Positions 52,684-61,708 of a stretch of DNA of 64,000 bases are shown here, in pieces. Origin of the DNA: Myxococcales bacterium (lineage in GTDB: Bacteria > Myxococcota_A > Polyangia > Palsa-1104 > JAEUJZ01); assembly GCA_016794465.1 (NCBI GenBank), contig JAEUKA010000005.1:1-64000 (forward strand), given 5' to 3'. The first letter of the stretch is position 1. Every line of letters begins with the position of its first letter. Made by a program: the position numbers and the translations under genes. The notes under the pieces were generated by a model. The model saw only the letters and a program-made list of their open reading frames with translations. It was not told the origin of the DNA and searched no databases.

Positions 52684-53610
52684 ATGAGCATTCTCAACAC
52701 AGACTATCGGAAGTGCCTAGATGCCTCGGAAAGGGTGTCGTGGACTTTGACGAGTGTTGTCCCTGCGAACGCGAAGCTCTCCTTCTCTCGGCCGTTTATG
52801 CCAGCCGGAATGCACCTCGCGCAGCAGCTTGATAGCCTGACCTCTGCAGAGAAGCTCAAGCTAAACCAGATCTTCGGTCGTGCGTACGCCTACCTGTTCT
52901 ATTTTGTGGAAGCGTACATCGTTGCAGCGACGATGGAGCATGCCCGCGCAGAGCTGTACGGAGACGAGATCACGCTCCGCACTCTGCTTCGATTCACAGA
53001 GGAAGAGGTCAAGCATCAGCAGATGTTCCTTCGCTTCGGTGAGCTGTTCGACCGAGACTTTGGAACAGAGGTGGGGCTGACAGACTCTCCACAAGAAGTG
53101 GCTGGGTACATCCTTAGCAAGAGTCCGATGGCCGTGCTCTTGGTGACGCTGCACTTGGAGATCTTGACCCAAGCGCACTACGTCGATGCGATGAAGGATG
53201 ACGCTGAGATCGACCCTCTGTTCGTGAGTCTGTTTCGACATCACTGGATGGAAGAAGCGCAGCACGCCAAGCTGGATGCACTCGAGCTTGAGAAGCTGCG
53301 CGAAGGCGCGAGTCCAGAGCAGATCGCCCAGGCCGAACAGGAATACGCAGAGATCATTGCAGCCTTTGCGGGACTGCTGGGTCGGCAGGCCGTGCTTGAT
53401 GTCACCAGCCTCGAAATGGCCTTAGGAAAGACGTTTGATCCGCAGGTGCGGGAACAGATTCAACAGGCTCAGTCTCTCAGCTATCGCCGCGCATTTCTTT
53501 GGTACGGACTGACCAATCCGGTGTTTCTGGAATACTTAACCGAGCGCTTTCCTGACCTGCGGGCGCAGACCAATGCGCTTGCCGAACAGTTCGGACGGGG
53601 GCCGCAATGA
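52684..53610 (+). CDS. AurF-like diiron oxygenase family protein
   Basis: The product is 308 residues from the ATG at 52684. It is all-helical. Iron-ligand patterns occur as EEEVKHQQMF near 110 and HHWMEEAQHAKLD near 187-198, with further Glu residues in FVEAYIVAATMEHAR and LHLEILTQAHY. This arrangement of two ExxH pairs fits the AurF/ferritin-like diiron group, some of which N-oxygenate arylamines in natural-product pathways. The next gene overlaps by four nt (ATGA), so the two products probably act together. The substrate is unknown. Confidence 0.78.
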   Translation: MSILNTDYRKCLDASERVSWTLTSVVPANAKLSFSRPFMPAGMHLAQQLDSLTSAEKLKLNQIFGRAYAYLFYFVEAYIVAATMEHARAELYGDEITLRTLLRFTEEEVKHQQMFLRFGELFDRDFGTEVGLTDSPQEVAGYILSKSPMAVLLVTLHLEILTQAHYVDAMKDDAEIDPLFVSLFRHHWMEEAQHAKLDALELEKLREGASPEQIAQAEQEYAEIIAAFAGLLGRQAVLDVTSLEMALGKTFDPQVREQIQQAQSLSYRRAFLWYGLTNPVFLEYLTERFPDLRAQTNALAEQFGRGPQ

Positions 53611-53906
53611 CAATCGTAGCAGAGATGAGTACACAGGTTTCAATCGAGCCGCCGATGAACACCCTTACCGAGACTGCGATGACACGAATGTCGCGAGCGC
53701 TGGGTCCTGCCAAAGGGAAGGCACTTGCAGAGTCTGTTATCAAGCGAATGGGGCTCGCTTATCTTGTCACTCCGCAAGATCTCTGTGACTTTGCCAATCA
53801 CTTGGTGGTGCTCGGCGGAGTTGCAGAAGCGGTTGGACGTTCGCTCAAGGTCATGGCGCTGCTTCGCGGTGCGGTCGATCGGCCCATTCCGTCACATCGG
53901 CTCTAA
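53607..53906 (+). CDS. Small helical protein coupled to the diiron oxygenase
   Basis: The product is 99 residues, starting in the ATGA that ends the diiron gene. No family is recognised. The C-terminal 70 residues (ALGPAKGKALAESVIKRMGLAYL, TPQDLCDFANHLVVLGGVAEAVGRSL) form a compact predicted helical domain. Translational coupling suggests it is a subunit or chaperone of the diiron protein. Confidence 0.7.
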   Translation: MTIVAEMSTQVSIEPPMNTLTETAMTRMSRALGPAKGKALAESVIKRMGLAYLVTPQDLCDFANHLVVLGGVAEAVGRSLKVMALLRGAVDRPIPSHRL

Positions 53907-53992
53907 CAGGCTCTTCTCGGGCTGGTTTCTCTTTCGGGAGAGCGCGACAAAAGTAAGCAGTTCGCTGTTCCTGGCGCTACAATCCGTCGAGG

Positions 53993-56900
53993 ATGCGCAG
54001 CAACTTACAACCCGGCGTTGTACTTGCAGATCGCTTTGTGCTGGAGGTGCCGGTCGGGGCTGGGGGGATGGCGGTCGTGTATCGCGCGCGGGATCTGCAA
54101 ACCGGCGCGCAGGTGGCAGTCAAGGTCCTGCGCAGCGACATTTCAGCAGAGTATTCGGCCAGTCACTTCCTGCGTGAAGCAGAGATCTTGGCGTCGCTGG
54201 CGCACCCACATGTGGTGTCGTATGTGGCCCATGGCCAAGCAGCCCAGGGTCCAGCATATCTGGCGATGGAGTGGCTGGAAGGACAGGATCTCTCACGCAG
54301 TCTGTCTCTTGCTCCGCTCCGCCTTAGTGACTCGCTACAGCTGATTTCTTGCGTCGCTGCCGCGCTCTCGTTCACCCATGCACGTGGCATCATCCACAGG
54401 GATATTAAGCCTGGGAATCTGCTCTTGCCGCACGGACAGATTGGGCTGGTGAAGCTGATCGACTTCGGGGTGGCCAGACTCCTTTCCCAGCGTACCGAGC
54501 ACCTTACCCAGACGGGAATGGTGGTAGGGACTCCCGAGTACATGGCTCCCGAGCAGGTCCGTGGAGAGCGGCAGATTCGTCCCGCAGCGGATGTCTTTGC
54601 GCTCGGGTGTGTACTGTATGAGTGTCTGGCGGGTCGTCCACCATTCCTGGGTGAGCATCTGGTCGCGGTGCTTGGCAAGATTCTGTTTGATGAGCCTCCT
54701 GACCTGCGGATCTATCGTCCGGGTGTGCCGGCAGAGCTGATGGCACTGCTCGCTGACATGTTGATCAAGGAGGAGTCGCAGCGCATTCCTGATGGCACCG
54801 CGCTGCTTGCTCGACTTGCCTCACTTCCCAAATATGAGGAATATGATCTACCTCTTTTATCTTCCACCCAAGCTTCTTCTACGTCGCTGTCTCCGATTCG
54901 AGCCGCTGCCTTAACTGGTGAGGTTCAGGAACTACTGAGTGTGGTGTTGGCGGCAGAACCGGGCACTGCGTTTTCCGATACCCTCATCGGTCAGCTGGAC
55001 GATGTGACCTCTGTCCACAAAGCACAGCGTGAGCTGGTAGCGGTGCTGAAAGGTCTGGGCGCGCATGCGGAAGCGCTGGTCGATGGGAATCTGGTGGCAG
55101 TGTTTCGGAAGTCGAGTAGTGCTGTGGATCAAGCCACCCAGGCTGCCCATGCCGCGCTCATCATTCGGGATCGTTGGCCGGCGGCACAGGTCGTGGTCAC
55201 GATGGGCAAGGGTCGTCGGCCCAGCGAGCTGCCGGTTGGCGAAGTTCTGGATCGTGCTGCGCAGCTGCTGCATGCACGGACTTCGCAGACCACCGCTCCC
55301 GCGCGAATGGCCGCTGAGCACGCAGACATTGTCATTGATGAACGGACAGCGGGACTGCTGACTCAGCGATTTTTGGTGACTCCGCTGGCCCGCAAAAGTG
55401 AGCCGCAGGAGTCTACGTTTGTACTGCGTGGGGTGCGTGCCGGACTGGATGAAAACAGACCGCTGCTGGGAAAGCCAACGCCTTGTGTGGGACGAGAGCG
55501 CGAGCTTGCGCAGCTGAATGCGGCCCTGCAATCAACGACCGAGGAATCGCAAGCGCAAGCAGTCATTGTCATCGGCGCAGCTGGCAGCGGAAAGTCACGT
55601 CTGCGTCATGAATTCCTACGCCGCGCAGAAAGTCAGGACAGAGCATTCCTAACACTCATTGGTCGCGGCACACTGTGGTCCAAAGGGGCTGAGTTCGCGC
55701 TGTTGGGACAGGCGCTGCGCGGACTCTGTGAACTGCAAGATGGCGATTCCCAAGCGGAGCGCTGGCGAAAATTTCAGACCCGGATCAGTGCTCACTTGCC
55801 GACTGAGCGCGCCGGAGAAGTGGTAGCTCTGCTGGCACTGATCAGTCAGGTGAGCAGTCCAGAGGAGACGGTGCGTGCCGGACATTTGGTTGGCGCTGCG
55901 CCATCGCAGCTTCAGGAACAGCTCGAGCAAGCTCTCTGTGATTTTCTGCAAGCAGAGTGCAGTCAACATCCGGTCCTGATTCTGCTCGAAGATCTCCACT
56001 GGGGAGACGCCCAATCGGTACGACTCTTTGACATTGCACTGCGCGAGCTGGCTCAGTGTCCACTCCTCCTGGTGGCGCTAGCAAGACCCGAGGTTGAGGA
56101 GTTATTTCCGTCGGTGTTTTCGCAAAGACGCCGACTCTATCTGCCACTGTTGGGACTGGGTCGGCGCGCGTGCGAGCAGCTGATTCGCGAAGTGCTTGGT
56201 AAAGCGGTCGAAGTGGAAGAGATCGCACGGATCACCGCGCAGTCTGCGGGCAACGCGCTGTTTCTCGAAGAGCTGATCCGCGCAGCTGCTGAAGGAAATG
56301 GCGACGAGCCACCGGACACTGTCCTGGCGATGTTGCAAGCGCGGCTGAGTCGCTTGGAAGCCCACACTCGCACCATTTTGTGCGCGGCCAGTGTGTTTGG
56401 GAGTCAGTTTTCCGTTCGAGGCGTAAGGGCTCTGCTGCGGGGCCGAATTATCGATGCGCTGAGCGACGCAGTGGCAGAGCTCTGTGAAGCAGAGCTCATC
56501 GCGAAACAGTCCGCTGCAGAGTCCACAGAAGAAGCGGTCTACGGATTCCGCCATGACTTGCTTCGGGATGCTGCGTACGAGCTGCTAACGGATGAAGATC
56601 GCACGCTGGGACACTACCTGGCGGCTCGCTGTTTGGAGGACAGCGGGGAGAGAGAAGCGGTCAAGCTGGCGGAGCACTACCGACGGGGTAACGCCAGGCA
56701 GGAAGCGGCCAAGTGGTTTCGTCGTGCAGCGGAACAAGCACTCGATGCCAGTGAGCTGGGTGCCACCAGACAGCGTGCGCAGAGTGCGCTGGATGCTGGT
56801 GCCGTAGGAATCGAGCGCGGACAGCTCTATGCGCTCCAGGCCATCGCTGCGTATTGGCTGCGCAATGATCCTGAGACACGTCGCCGCGCAGAGCAAGCCC

Positions 56901-57973
56901 TGGAGTTTCTTCCCCCCGGAACCGCTGACTTTTATCTGGCCTCTGCACACCTAATGGTCGCAGCTGGAAGGATGAAGGAGTGGGATGCTGTGAGTGCTCA
57001 GCTTGCACAGGTACTGGACTCACATCCGGAGCCAACTGCCGTCGGTGCATACGCTCTCTGTCTGGCGCGGACGGGATATATGTTCATGCTGCAAGGGCGT
57101 CCTGTTCACATGAAAGAGATCGCGGAAAGACTGGCGCTACTGGATGGAATGCTGTCGTCCTGCGAGCCACAAGCGCTGGCGCAGATCCATCACTTCCGCA
57201 GTGGCTACGCGATGAGCAGCGGCGCGGTTGTCTTGGGAATTCATCATCTTGAAGAGACGATCGCGGCGTTCGAGCGCGCTGGGGATCATCGCAACGCGCA
57301 GCGAGAACGAATCACCTTGGCAAGCAACTACATCGAGCTGGGACAGTTTGCGCGCGGTGAACAGCTCGCACTGCAGAGTCTGCATGCGGCAGAGACGATC
57401 AAGGTGCCAGCGCAGCGTACCAGTGCGCAGGTGATCTTGGGGTATGCGCTGTCGCATCTGCCCGAGCGATCGACAGAGGCGCGGAACATTCTTCAGGAAG
57501 CGGTGACGCGCTGTGCGGCGATTGGCAATCGACTTCACCAAGGCTGGGCTCTGTCCGCGCTGGCTCGTCTGTCCTTTCGCGAAGGTCGCTGGGCAGAGAT
57601 CGAGCAGCTGACGCAAGAGGCGCATGCGATGTTGATGGTGGAGGCTCCGACCTTCCAAGCGTGGCCGCTGTCTTGGCTGGCCCGCGCGCTGGTTCGGCAA
57701 GGTCGAGCAAGTGCGGCGCTTGCGGCAGTTGAGCAAGCAACAGTCAGCATGAAGACCTTTGGAAAGTTCACACTGTCATCGCTCATCACGCCGCTGGCAC
57801 GGATCGAAGCGCTGCTCGCACTGAATCAAAAGGAGTCGGCCATGCAGGCGATTGCAACGACCAAGCGGCGCGTACTCCGCTCTGCAGATGCGATGGCAGA
57901 GCCCGCGTGGCGCGATCCGTTTCTGCTTCATCCCGATGTTCGTGCGCTGCTCTCTCTGCCGGACACCGTCTAG
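53993..57973 (+). CDS. Large Ser/Thr kinase, cyclase-like, AAA ATPase and TPR fusion regulator
   Basis: The product is 1326 residues. The kinase domain (about 11-270) has VGAGGMAVVYRA, VAVKVL, IIHRDIKPGNLLL, DFGVA and MAPEQ, all intact. Residues about 305-485 resemble a degenerate class III cyclase domain (AVFRKSSSAVDQATQAAHAALIIRD, GEVLDRAAQLL). A P-loop ATPase follows with GAAGSGKSRLRHEF near 528 and LILLEDLHWGD. The last 450 residues are TPR-like helical repeats. Similar kinase/cyclase/ATPase fusions in Myxococcota accompany natural-product clusters. Here it probably regulates the island. Confidence 0.87.
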   Translation: MRSNLQPGVVLADRFVLEVPVGAGGMAVVYRARDLQTGAQVAVKVLRSDISAEYSASHFLREAEILASLAHPHVVSYVAHGQAAQGPAYLAMEWLEGQDLSRSLSLAPLRLSDSLQLISCVAAALSFTHARGIIHRDIKPGNLLLPHGQIGLVKLIDFGVARLLSQRTEHLTQTGMVVGTPEYMAPEQVRGERQIRPAADVFALGCVLYECLAGRPPFLGEHLVAVLGKILFDEPPDLRIYRPGVPAELMALLADMLIKEESQRIPDGTALLARLASLPKYEEYDLPLLSSTQASSTSLSPIRAAALTGEVQELLSVVLAAEPGTAFSDTLIGQLDDVTSVHKAQRELVAVLKGLGAHAEALVDGNLVAVFRKSSSAVDQATQAAHAALIIRDRWPAAQVVVTMGKGRRPSELPVGEVLDRAAQLLHARTSQTTAPARMAAEHADIVIDERTAGLLTQRFLVTPLARKSEPQESTFVLRGVRAGLDENRPLLGKPTPCVGRERELAQLNAALQSTTEESQAQAVIVIGAAGSGKSRLRHEFLRRAESQDRAFLTLIGRGTLWSKGAEFALLGQALRGLCELQDGDSQAERWRKFQTRISAHLPTERAGEVVALLALISQVSSPEETVRAGHLVGAAPSQLQEQLEQALCDFLQAECSQHPVLILLEDLHWGDAQSVRLFDIALRELAQCPLLLVALARPEVEELFPSVFSQRRRLYLPLLGLGRRACEQLIREVLGKAVEVEEIARITAQSAGNALFLEELIRAAAEGNGDEPPDTVLAMLQARLSRLEAHTRTILCAASVFGSQFSVRGVRALLRGRIIDALSDAVAELCEAELIAKQSAAESTEEAVYGFRHDLLRDAAYELLTDEDRTLGHYLAARCLEDSGEREAVKLAEHYRRGNARQEAAKWFRRAAEQALDASELGATRQRAQSALDAGAVGIERGQLYALQAIAAYWLRNDPETRRRAEQALEFLPPGTADFYLASAHLMVAAGRMKEWDAVSAQLAQVLDSHPEPTAVGAYALCLARTGYMFMLQGRPVHMKEIAERLALLDGMLSSCEPQALAQIHHFRSGYAMSSGAVVLGIHHLEETIAAFERAGDHRNAQRERITLASNYIELGQFARGEQLALQSLHAAETIKVPAQRTSAQVILGYALSHLPERSTEARNILQEAVTRCAAIGNRLHQGWALSALARLSFREGRWAEIEQLTQEAHAMLMVEAPTFQAWPLSWLARALVRQGRASAALAAVEQATVSMKTFGKFTLSSLITPLARIEALLALNQKESAMQAIATTKRRVLRSADAMAEPAWRDPFLLHPDVRALLSLPDTV

Positions 57974-58080
57974 ATCGTCGAGCCGGACACTCTCCATCGC
58001 GCACGTAATTCGATGTCACCTGATCGAAATGCGGGCGTGAATGGTAAGAATGGCCGGTGAACATACAGGGAAGGACGATC

Positions 58081-59751
58081 ATGCCCATGCTTACGAGTCG
58101 TGGTTCTGTTGTGGTTGCGTCGTATCTGCGTCGAACATCACTGCGCTTCTGCGCTGCACTCGGTCTGCTCACTGCCGCAGCGTGTGGTAGTCAGCAAGTG
58201 GCGCTACCTCCTGATCTCGATGCACTCTTGGATGGACTTGGCTCGGCTGCGCGGGTTGATTACACCGCCGAGAAGGATGGCGGACTTGCCCATTCAACCT
58301 ATTTCTCGATCAAGGTCGGCTCTGCAGAGCAGAGCGCGCTGCCAAAAAGTGAGCAAGAGAAATTGGTCAAGATTCAAAGTGGAGTCCTTCACAGTCAGAA
58401 GCTACCACCGACGGACTTGATCGCTGGAACAGAGATCACTGGGACACTTCTTGTAAAAGACCTAGAGGGCGAGCGCAAACAGGAAGTCGTACTGAAAGTT
58501 CCGGCGCAGTGGAATGGACAGCTGGTGGTGGTGGGAACCCCCGGAACGCGCACCGAGTTTGCCAGTGATGGCGTGTTTGCCGGTTGGATTCTTCGTCGTG
58601 GCTTTGCCTATGTGTCTGGCAACAAAGGAATGACCAACGGTGGTGCAGATGGCAATGCCAGCCTGCTACGCAAGCAGCACGCAACCCAGCACTGGGGCAC
58701 GATGATGCTCGACTTGGGAATCTGGGCGCGTGATCGGCTGAGTGCCGCGATGCACAAGCCACCGTCGCGGATCTATGCGGTGGGTCTGTCAAACGGTGGC
58801 TATCAAGTCCGCCGCGCCCTTGAGATCGATCACGTTCGCGTTGAACAGGGAGCCGAGCGGATCTTTGCGGGAGGCATTGACTGGGCGGGAGTGTACTGGC
58901 CGGATTCGCGCGTCCTGGATACAGACAAGGACAGACAAGTTTCCCCGGCAGAGTTTGCGCAAGGACGGCAGCTGGTGTCGTCGATGGAGCGAGCCGCGCT
59001 GGCGATGGGATTCCCTTATGACATGGGCGCCAAGACCACACCGGAGTCGTACGGAGAGACGCCTCCTTTTTCGTCGGTGACCACCCAGCTGGTCGCGGCG
59101 GGCTTTCATCCGTCGTCAGCCATTCTGTGGGGCGCTTACAACATGCTGTTTGATTCCCTCAAAGCGCTGGCTCCGGTCTGGCGTGGAGTCGGTTACTACA
59201 ACCTGACTGCGTACTACTATCGCGCCGATCTGCTTGGGCATGATGAAAAGGAAAGTGCCTCCTATGCCATGTGGTCCCTGTCACCAAGCGGCCATCCGGC
59301 ATTTTACGACTACCTTGCGACTGCTCCGAGTGGTGGATGGACGCCGGACAGTGTCAACTGGGCGCTGCGCAATGCCAACACCGGACAGTTCTCTGTTCCG
59401 CTGCTGAGTCTGCATGGTGATCGGGATGCGCTCATCGGTCTGTCCGGAAATGGGGAAGCCTATGCTGCGGCAGTACGTGCAGTGGGCAGAGCGGATCTGC
59501 ATCGCTTGTATGTGATCGCCAATGGCAATCATGTCGATGCGCATGCCGACGGTCTGCTCGACTACAACTGCAATGGCAAAGCTGGCGACGAAGGTGCGGC
59601 TGAGCTGCTGACACCCATGCAGCCCTATGTTGAGCATGCGTTTGATCTGCTCTCTGCATGGGTCGAGCAAGGGAAGGTCGCGCCTCCGAGTCGGCTGGTT
59701 TCAACCGATCCCAAGAATGATCTGCTCGACGCAAAGAAGGTGGTGTTCTAA
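58081..59751 (+). CDS. Alpha/beta-hydrolase lipoprotein
   Basis: The product is 556 residues from the ATG at 58081 with RBS aagga. A basic N-terminus and hydrophobic stretch end at LLTAAACGS, a loose lipobox. The hydrolase features are IYAVGLSNGGYQVRRAL (nucleophile Ser in GLSNGG), SLHGDRDALIGLSGNG (Asp) and NGNHVDAHADG (His). The pattern recalls 3-hydroxybutyrate oligomer hydrolases or tannase/feruloyl-esterase-like enzymes, but I cannot decide between them. It would act outside the inner membrane. Confidence 0.78.
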   Translation: MPMLTSRGSVVVASYLRRTSLRFCAALGLLTAAACGSQQVALPPDLDALLDGLGSAARVDYTAEKDGGLAHSTYFSIKVGSAEQSALPKSEQEKLVKIQSGVLHSQKLPPTDLIAGTEITGTLLVKDLEGERKQEVVLKVPAQWNGQLVVVGTPGTRTEFASDGVFAGWILRRGFAYVSGNKGMTNGGADGNASLLRKQHATQHWGTMMLDLGIWARDRLSAAMHKPPSRIYAVGLSNGGYQVRRALEIDHVRVEQGAERIFAGGIDWAGVYWPDSRVLDTDKDRQVSPAEFAQGRQLVSSMERAALAMGFPYDMGAKTTPESYGETPPFSSVTTQLVAAGFHPSSAILWGAYNMLFDSLKALAPVWRGVGYYNLTAYYYRADLLGHDEKESASYAMWSLSPSGHPAFYDYLATAPSGGWTPDSVNWALRNANTGQFSVPLLSLHGDRDALIGLSGNGEAYAAAVRAVGRADLHRLYVIANGNHVDAHADGLLDYNCNGKAGDEGAAELLTPMQPYVEHAFDLLSAWVEQGKVAPPSRLVSTDPKNDLLDAKKVVF

Positions 59752-59794
59752 CCACGATGGTAGGAGCGCTTTGCCAGAGCCAAAAGGACTCCAA

Positions 59795-60382
59795 GTGGAA
59801 AACCGTAACGAGCTATGTGTGGGTTTGGTTTCGTGTAGTGATCGTGCAGCTGGGGGCGTCTATGAAGACCAGGGAATTCCGACGCTGCAGAAGTGGCTAG
59901 AGAGCGCACTCATCAGTCCGTGGCAGCTACAGACACGTCTGATTGCGGATGAGCAAGCGGTGATCGAGCAGACGCTAAAGGAACTGGTGGATGAGTGCGG
60001 CTGCCATCTGGTGCTGACCACGGGAGGCACAGGGCCGGCGCTGCGTGATGTGACTCCAGAGGCGACGCTGGCAGTCGCGGACAAGGTCATGCCCGGATTT
60101 GGAGAAGAGATGCGGCGCATCAGTCTTCACTTTGTGCCTACCGCAATCCTGTCGCGACAAGTTGCCGTGATTCGCAAGCAAGCGCTGATCATCAACCTGC
60201 CAGGACAGCCGAAGTCGATTCGTGAGACGCTCGAAGGAGTGCGCGACAGCGACGGTAAAGTCGTTCAGGCAGGAGTCTTCGCAGCGGTTCCCTACTGCAT
60301 CGATCTGATCGGCGGCCCGTACATCGAAACCGATCCCACCATCATCAAGTCCTTCCGCCCCAAGTCCGCGATCCGCAAGTAG
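59795..60382 (+). CDS. mog: Molybdopterin adenylyltransferase Mog
   Basis: Mog adenylates molybdopterin before molybdenum insertion. The product is 195 residues from the GTG at 59795, the same length as E. coli Mog. A TTG at 59771 with its own RBS (taggag) is a credible alternative. Family motifs: GLVSCSDRAAGGVYEDQGIP, LTTGGTGPALRDVTPEAT, PGFGEEMRRISLHFVPTAILSRQ and NLPGQPKSIRE. The similarity to gammaproteobacterial Mog is very high by eye, unlike a typical myxobacterial gene, consistent with transfer. No other moco gene is in the window. Confidence 0.93.
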   Translation: MENRNELCVGLVSCSDRAAGGVYEDQGIPTLQKWLESALISPWQLQTRLIADEQAVIEQTLKELVDECGCHLVLTTGGTGPALRDVTPEATLAVADKVMPGFGEEMRRISLHFVPTAILSRQVAVIRKQALIINLPGQPKSIRETLEGVRDSDGKVVQAGVFAAVPYCIDLIGGPYIETDPTIIKSFRPKSAIRK

Positions 60383-60417
60383 ACGACCGCACGTAGATGA
60401 CCAACAGAATCGGGCGC

Positions 60418-61557
60418 TTATCCAGACTCGGACTCACGGCGGGCGAGCTGGAGCAGCTTGTTGATCTGACTGCGAGAGAGCGTGGCGAGTAGCTGCGCGG
60501 CTTCCTGTTCACCAATCGGATCATCCTCTGTTGCAGAAGCAAGAGAAAGTCCGGTGGGCACAGACTCCTTTGGCGCCGCCAGATCGAGTACGTTCAAGAC
60601 ACGCGCACTGCGGGCATCATTTTCTGCGCTCAGCGTCGACCACAAGCTGCGCAGACTATGCGTACAGACCTTGGGAACCTGGGCTCGCTGACAGATCTCG
60701 CGGACGGTGGACCACAACACCCGATGATGACGCGGCTGACCTTTGGAGTTGCCGCCGAAGAGCAGCAGCTCGGGCTCCTTTCCTGTGCAGAGCCGGTGCA
60801 GCCGCTCTTCCAGAACGGACGGTACACGCAGCGCGCGACGACTGCGTTCACCTCTCGAGTCACTGATCCAGATTGTATCTTTCTCTACATCGCGGACGCG
60901 CCGCTCCAGCACTTGGCTTGCACGCAGACCGAGCAGCAGCGTCAGCACGGCGGCAAGTGCCAAGCGCTCATTCTCTTCATCGAACAGCTTGAGTGCGGTG
61001 TTCACAAAGCGGTGCGCTTCTTCGACTTGCAGCTGCGGCTTGCCAGCTTTCGGACGACCTTGGGGGCGCACATCTTGAAACGGACTGCGCGGAATCACCC
61101 CTTGCTTTGTTGCCCACGCAAAGAATCGCTTCGCAATGCCCAGATAAAATCGATGCGACGCAGCTTCCAGTGGCTTGCCTGTCTTGACGGAAGGTCGCAC
61201 GATCGCCGACTCGTAAATCGCGGACGCTCGCTGCGCTGTGATGGTGTGAATGTCACTGTCCACAATGTCAGACAGGAAGTAGCGCAAGCGCTCACGCTCA
61301 TTGGCAATCGTCTCTTTGCGACAGGAGCCCAGCTGTTCGCGCTCGGCAAAGAATGCGTCGATGAGCTCGCCCAGCTGCCGACGTTGGGGAGTGACAAGCT
61401 GCTGCTCTGCCTCGGCTTTGCGTGCCCGTGCTTCCTCCATCGTTGGGAAGTACAGGTTCTTGGCGCTGCCATCGCCGAGTATGCGAATCCGAAACCGGGT
61501 TCCTCCTCTCTCTGCGTAGGGTCCGGCGACACGAGGGGGAGCTTTGGGCCTGGGCAT
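60418..61557 (-). CDS. Tyrosine-recombinase-like integrase lacking the catalytic tyrosine
   Basis: The product is 379 residues from the ATG at 61557 (GTG at 61569 possible). The N-terminal arm-type DNA-binding region includes a Lys/Arg-rich start. The core-binding domain is helical, and the catalytic domain has the first Arg in LLLGLRASQVLE near 215 and an HSLRS near 305, corresponding to HxxR. The normal continuation, a LGH segment and the nucleophile Tyr, is absent: the C-terminal 70 residues are unrelated and contain no Tyr. It lies at the right end of the island. It is probably inactive, or its C-terminus has been exchanged. Confidence 0.82.
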   Translation of the reverse strand: MPRPKAPPRVAGPYAERGGTRFRIRILGDGSAKNLYFPTMEEARARKAEAEQQLVTPQRRQLGELIDAFFAEREQLGSCRKETIANERERLRYFLSDIVDSDIHTITAQRASAIYESAIVRPSVKTGKPLEAASHRFYLGIAKRFFAWATKQGVIPRSPFQDVRPQGRPKAGKPQLQVEEAHRFVNTALKLFDEENERLALAAVLTLLLGLRASQVLERRVRDVEKDTIWISDSRGERSRRALRVPSVLEERLHRLCTGKEPELLLFGGNSKGQPRHHRVLWSTVREICQRAQVPKVCTHSLRSLWSTLSAENDARSARVLNVLDLAAPKESVPTGLSLASATEDDPIGEQEAAQLLATLSRSQINKLLQLARRESESG

Positions 61558-61658
61558 GTGTGACTCCACGACCCTCTCTCTGGATCGGCGCGCAGAGAGG
61601 GTCGGCTTGAGACGTTATCACATCTGCTCCGCTTTCCCGCGCAGTTCCCCGCGTCACA

Positions 61659-61692
61659 TCAAAATCGACCTCTCCCTATCAAAAAATCGACC
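61659..61692 (+). repeat. Short direct repeats at the right end of the island
   Basis: tcaaaatcgacc (61659-61670) and tcaaaaaatcgacc (61679-61692) lie just before the right island boundary in the 131-nt gap upstream of the integrase. They could be integrase arm sites. No gene is seen in this gap. Confidence 0.5.
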
Positions 61693-61700
61693 CAATCAGT

Positions 61701-61708
61701 AAGCCAGA
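61701..61708 (+). repeat. Right 8-bp direct repeat (putative attR core)
   Basis: aagccaga, identical to 51296-51303, at the point where the kinase frame resumes with K-P-D-N-I-F-V-S. Confidence 0.7.

Larger units (their letters stand above)
51304..61700. mobile_element. 10.4-kb integrated island inside a Ser/Thr kinase gene
   Basis: Flanked by aagccaga, the segment separates two halves of one kinase frame: GVIHRDL before, KPDNIFVS after. It carries an integrase-like gene at its right end pointing inward, five accessory genes plus a small one on the plus strand, and non-coding ends with short repeats. Its genes look lower in G+C than the flanking core, by eye. Joining the flanks gives a 657-residue kinase. 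The layout is that of an integrative element that targets the conserved catalytic-loop codons. Confidence 0.88.
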
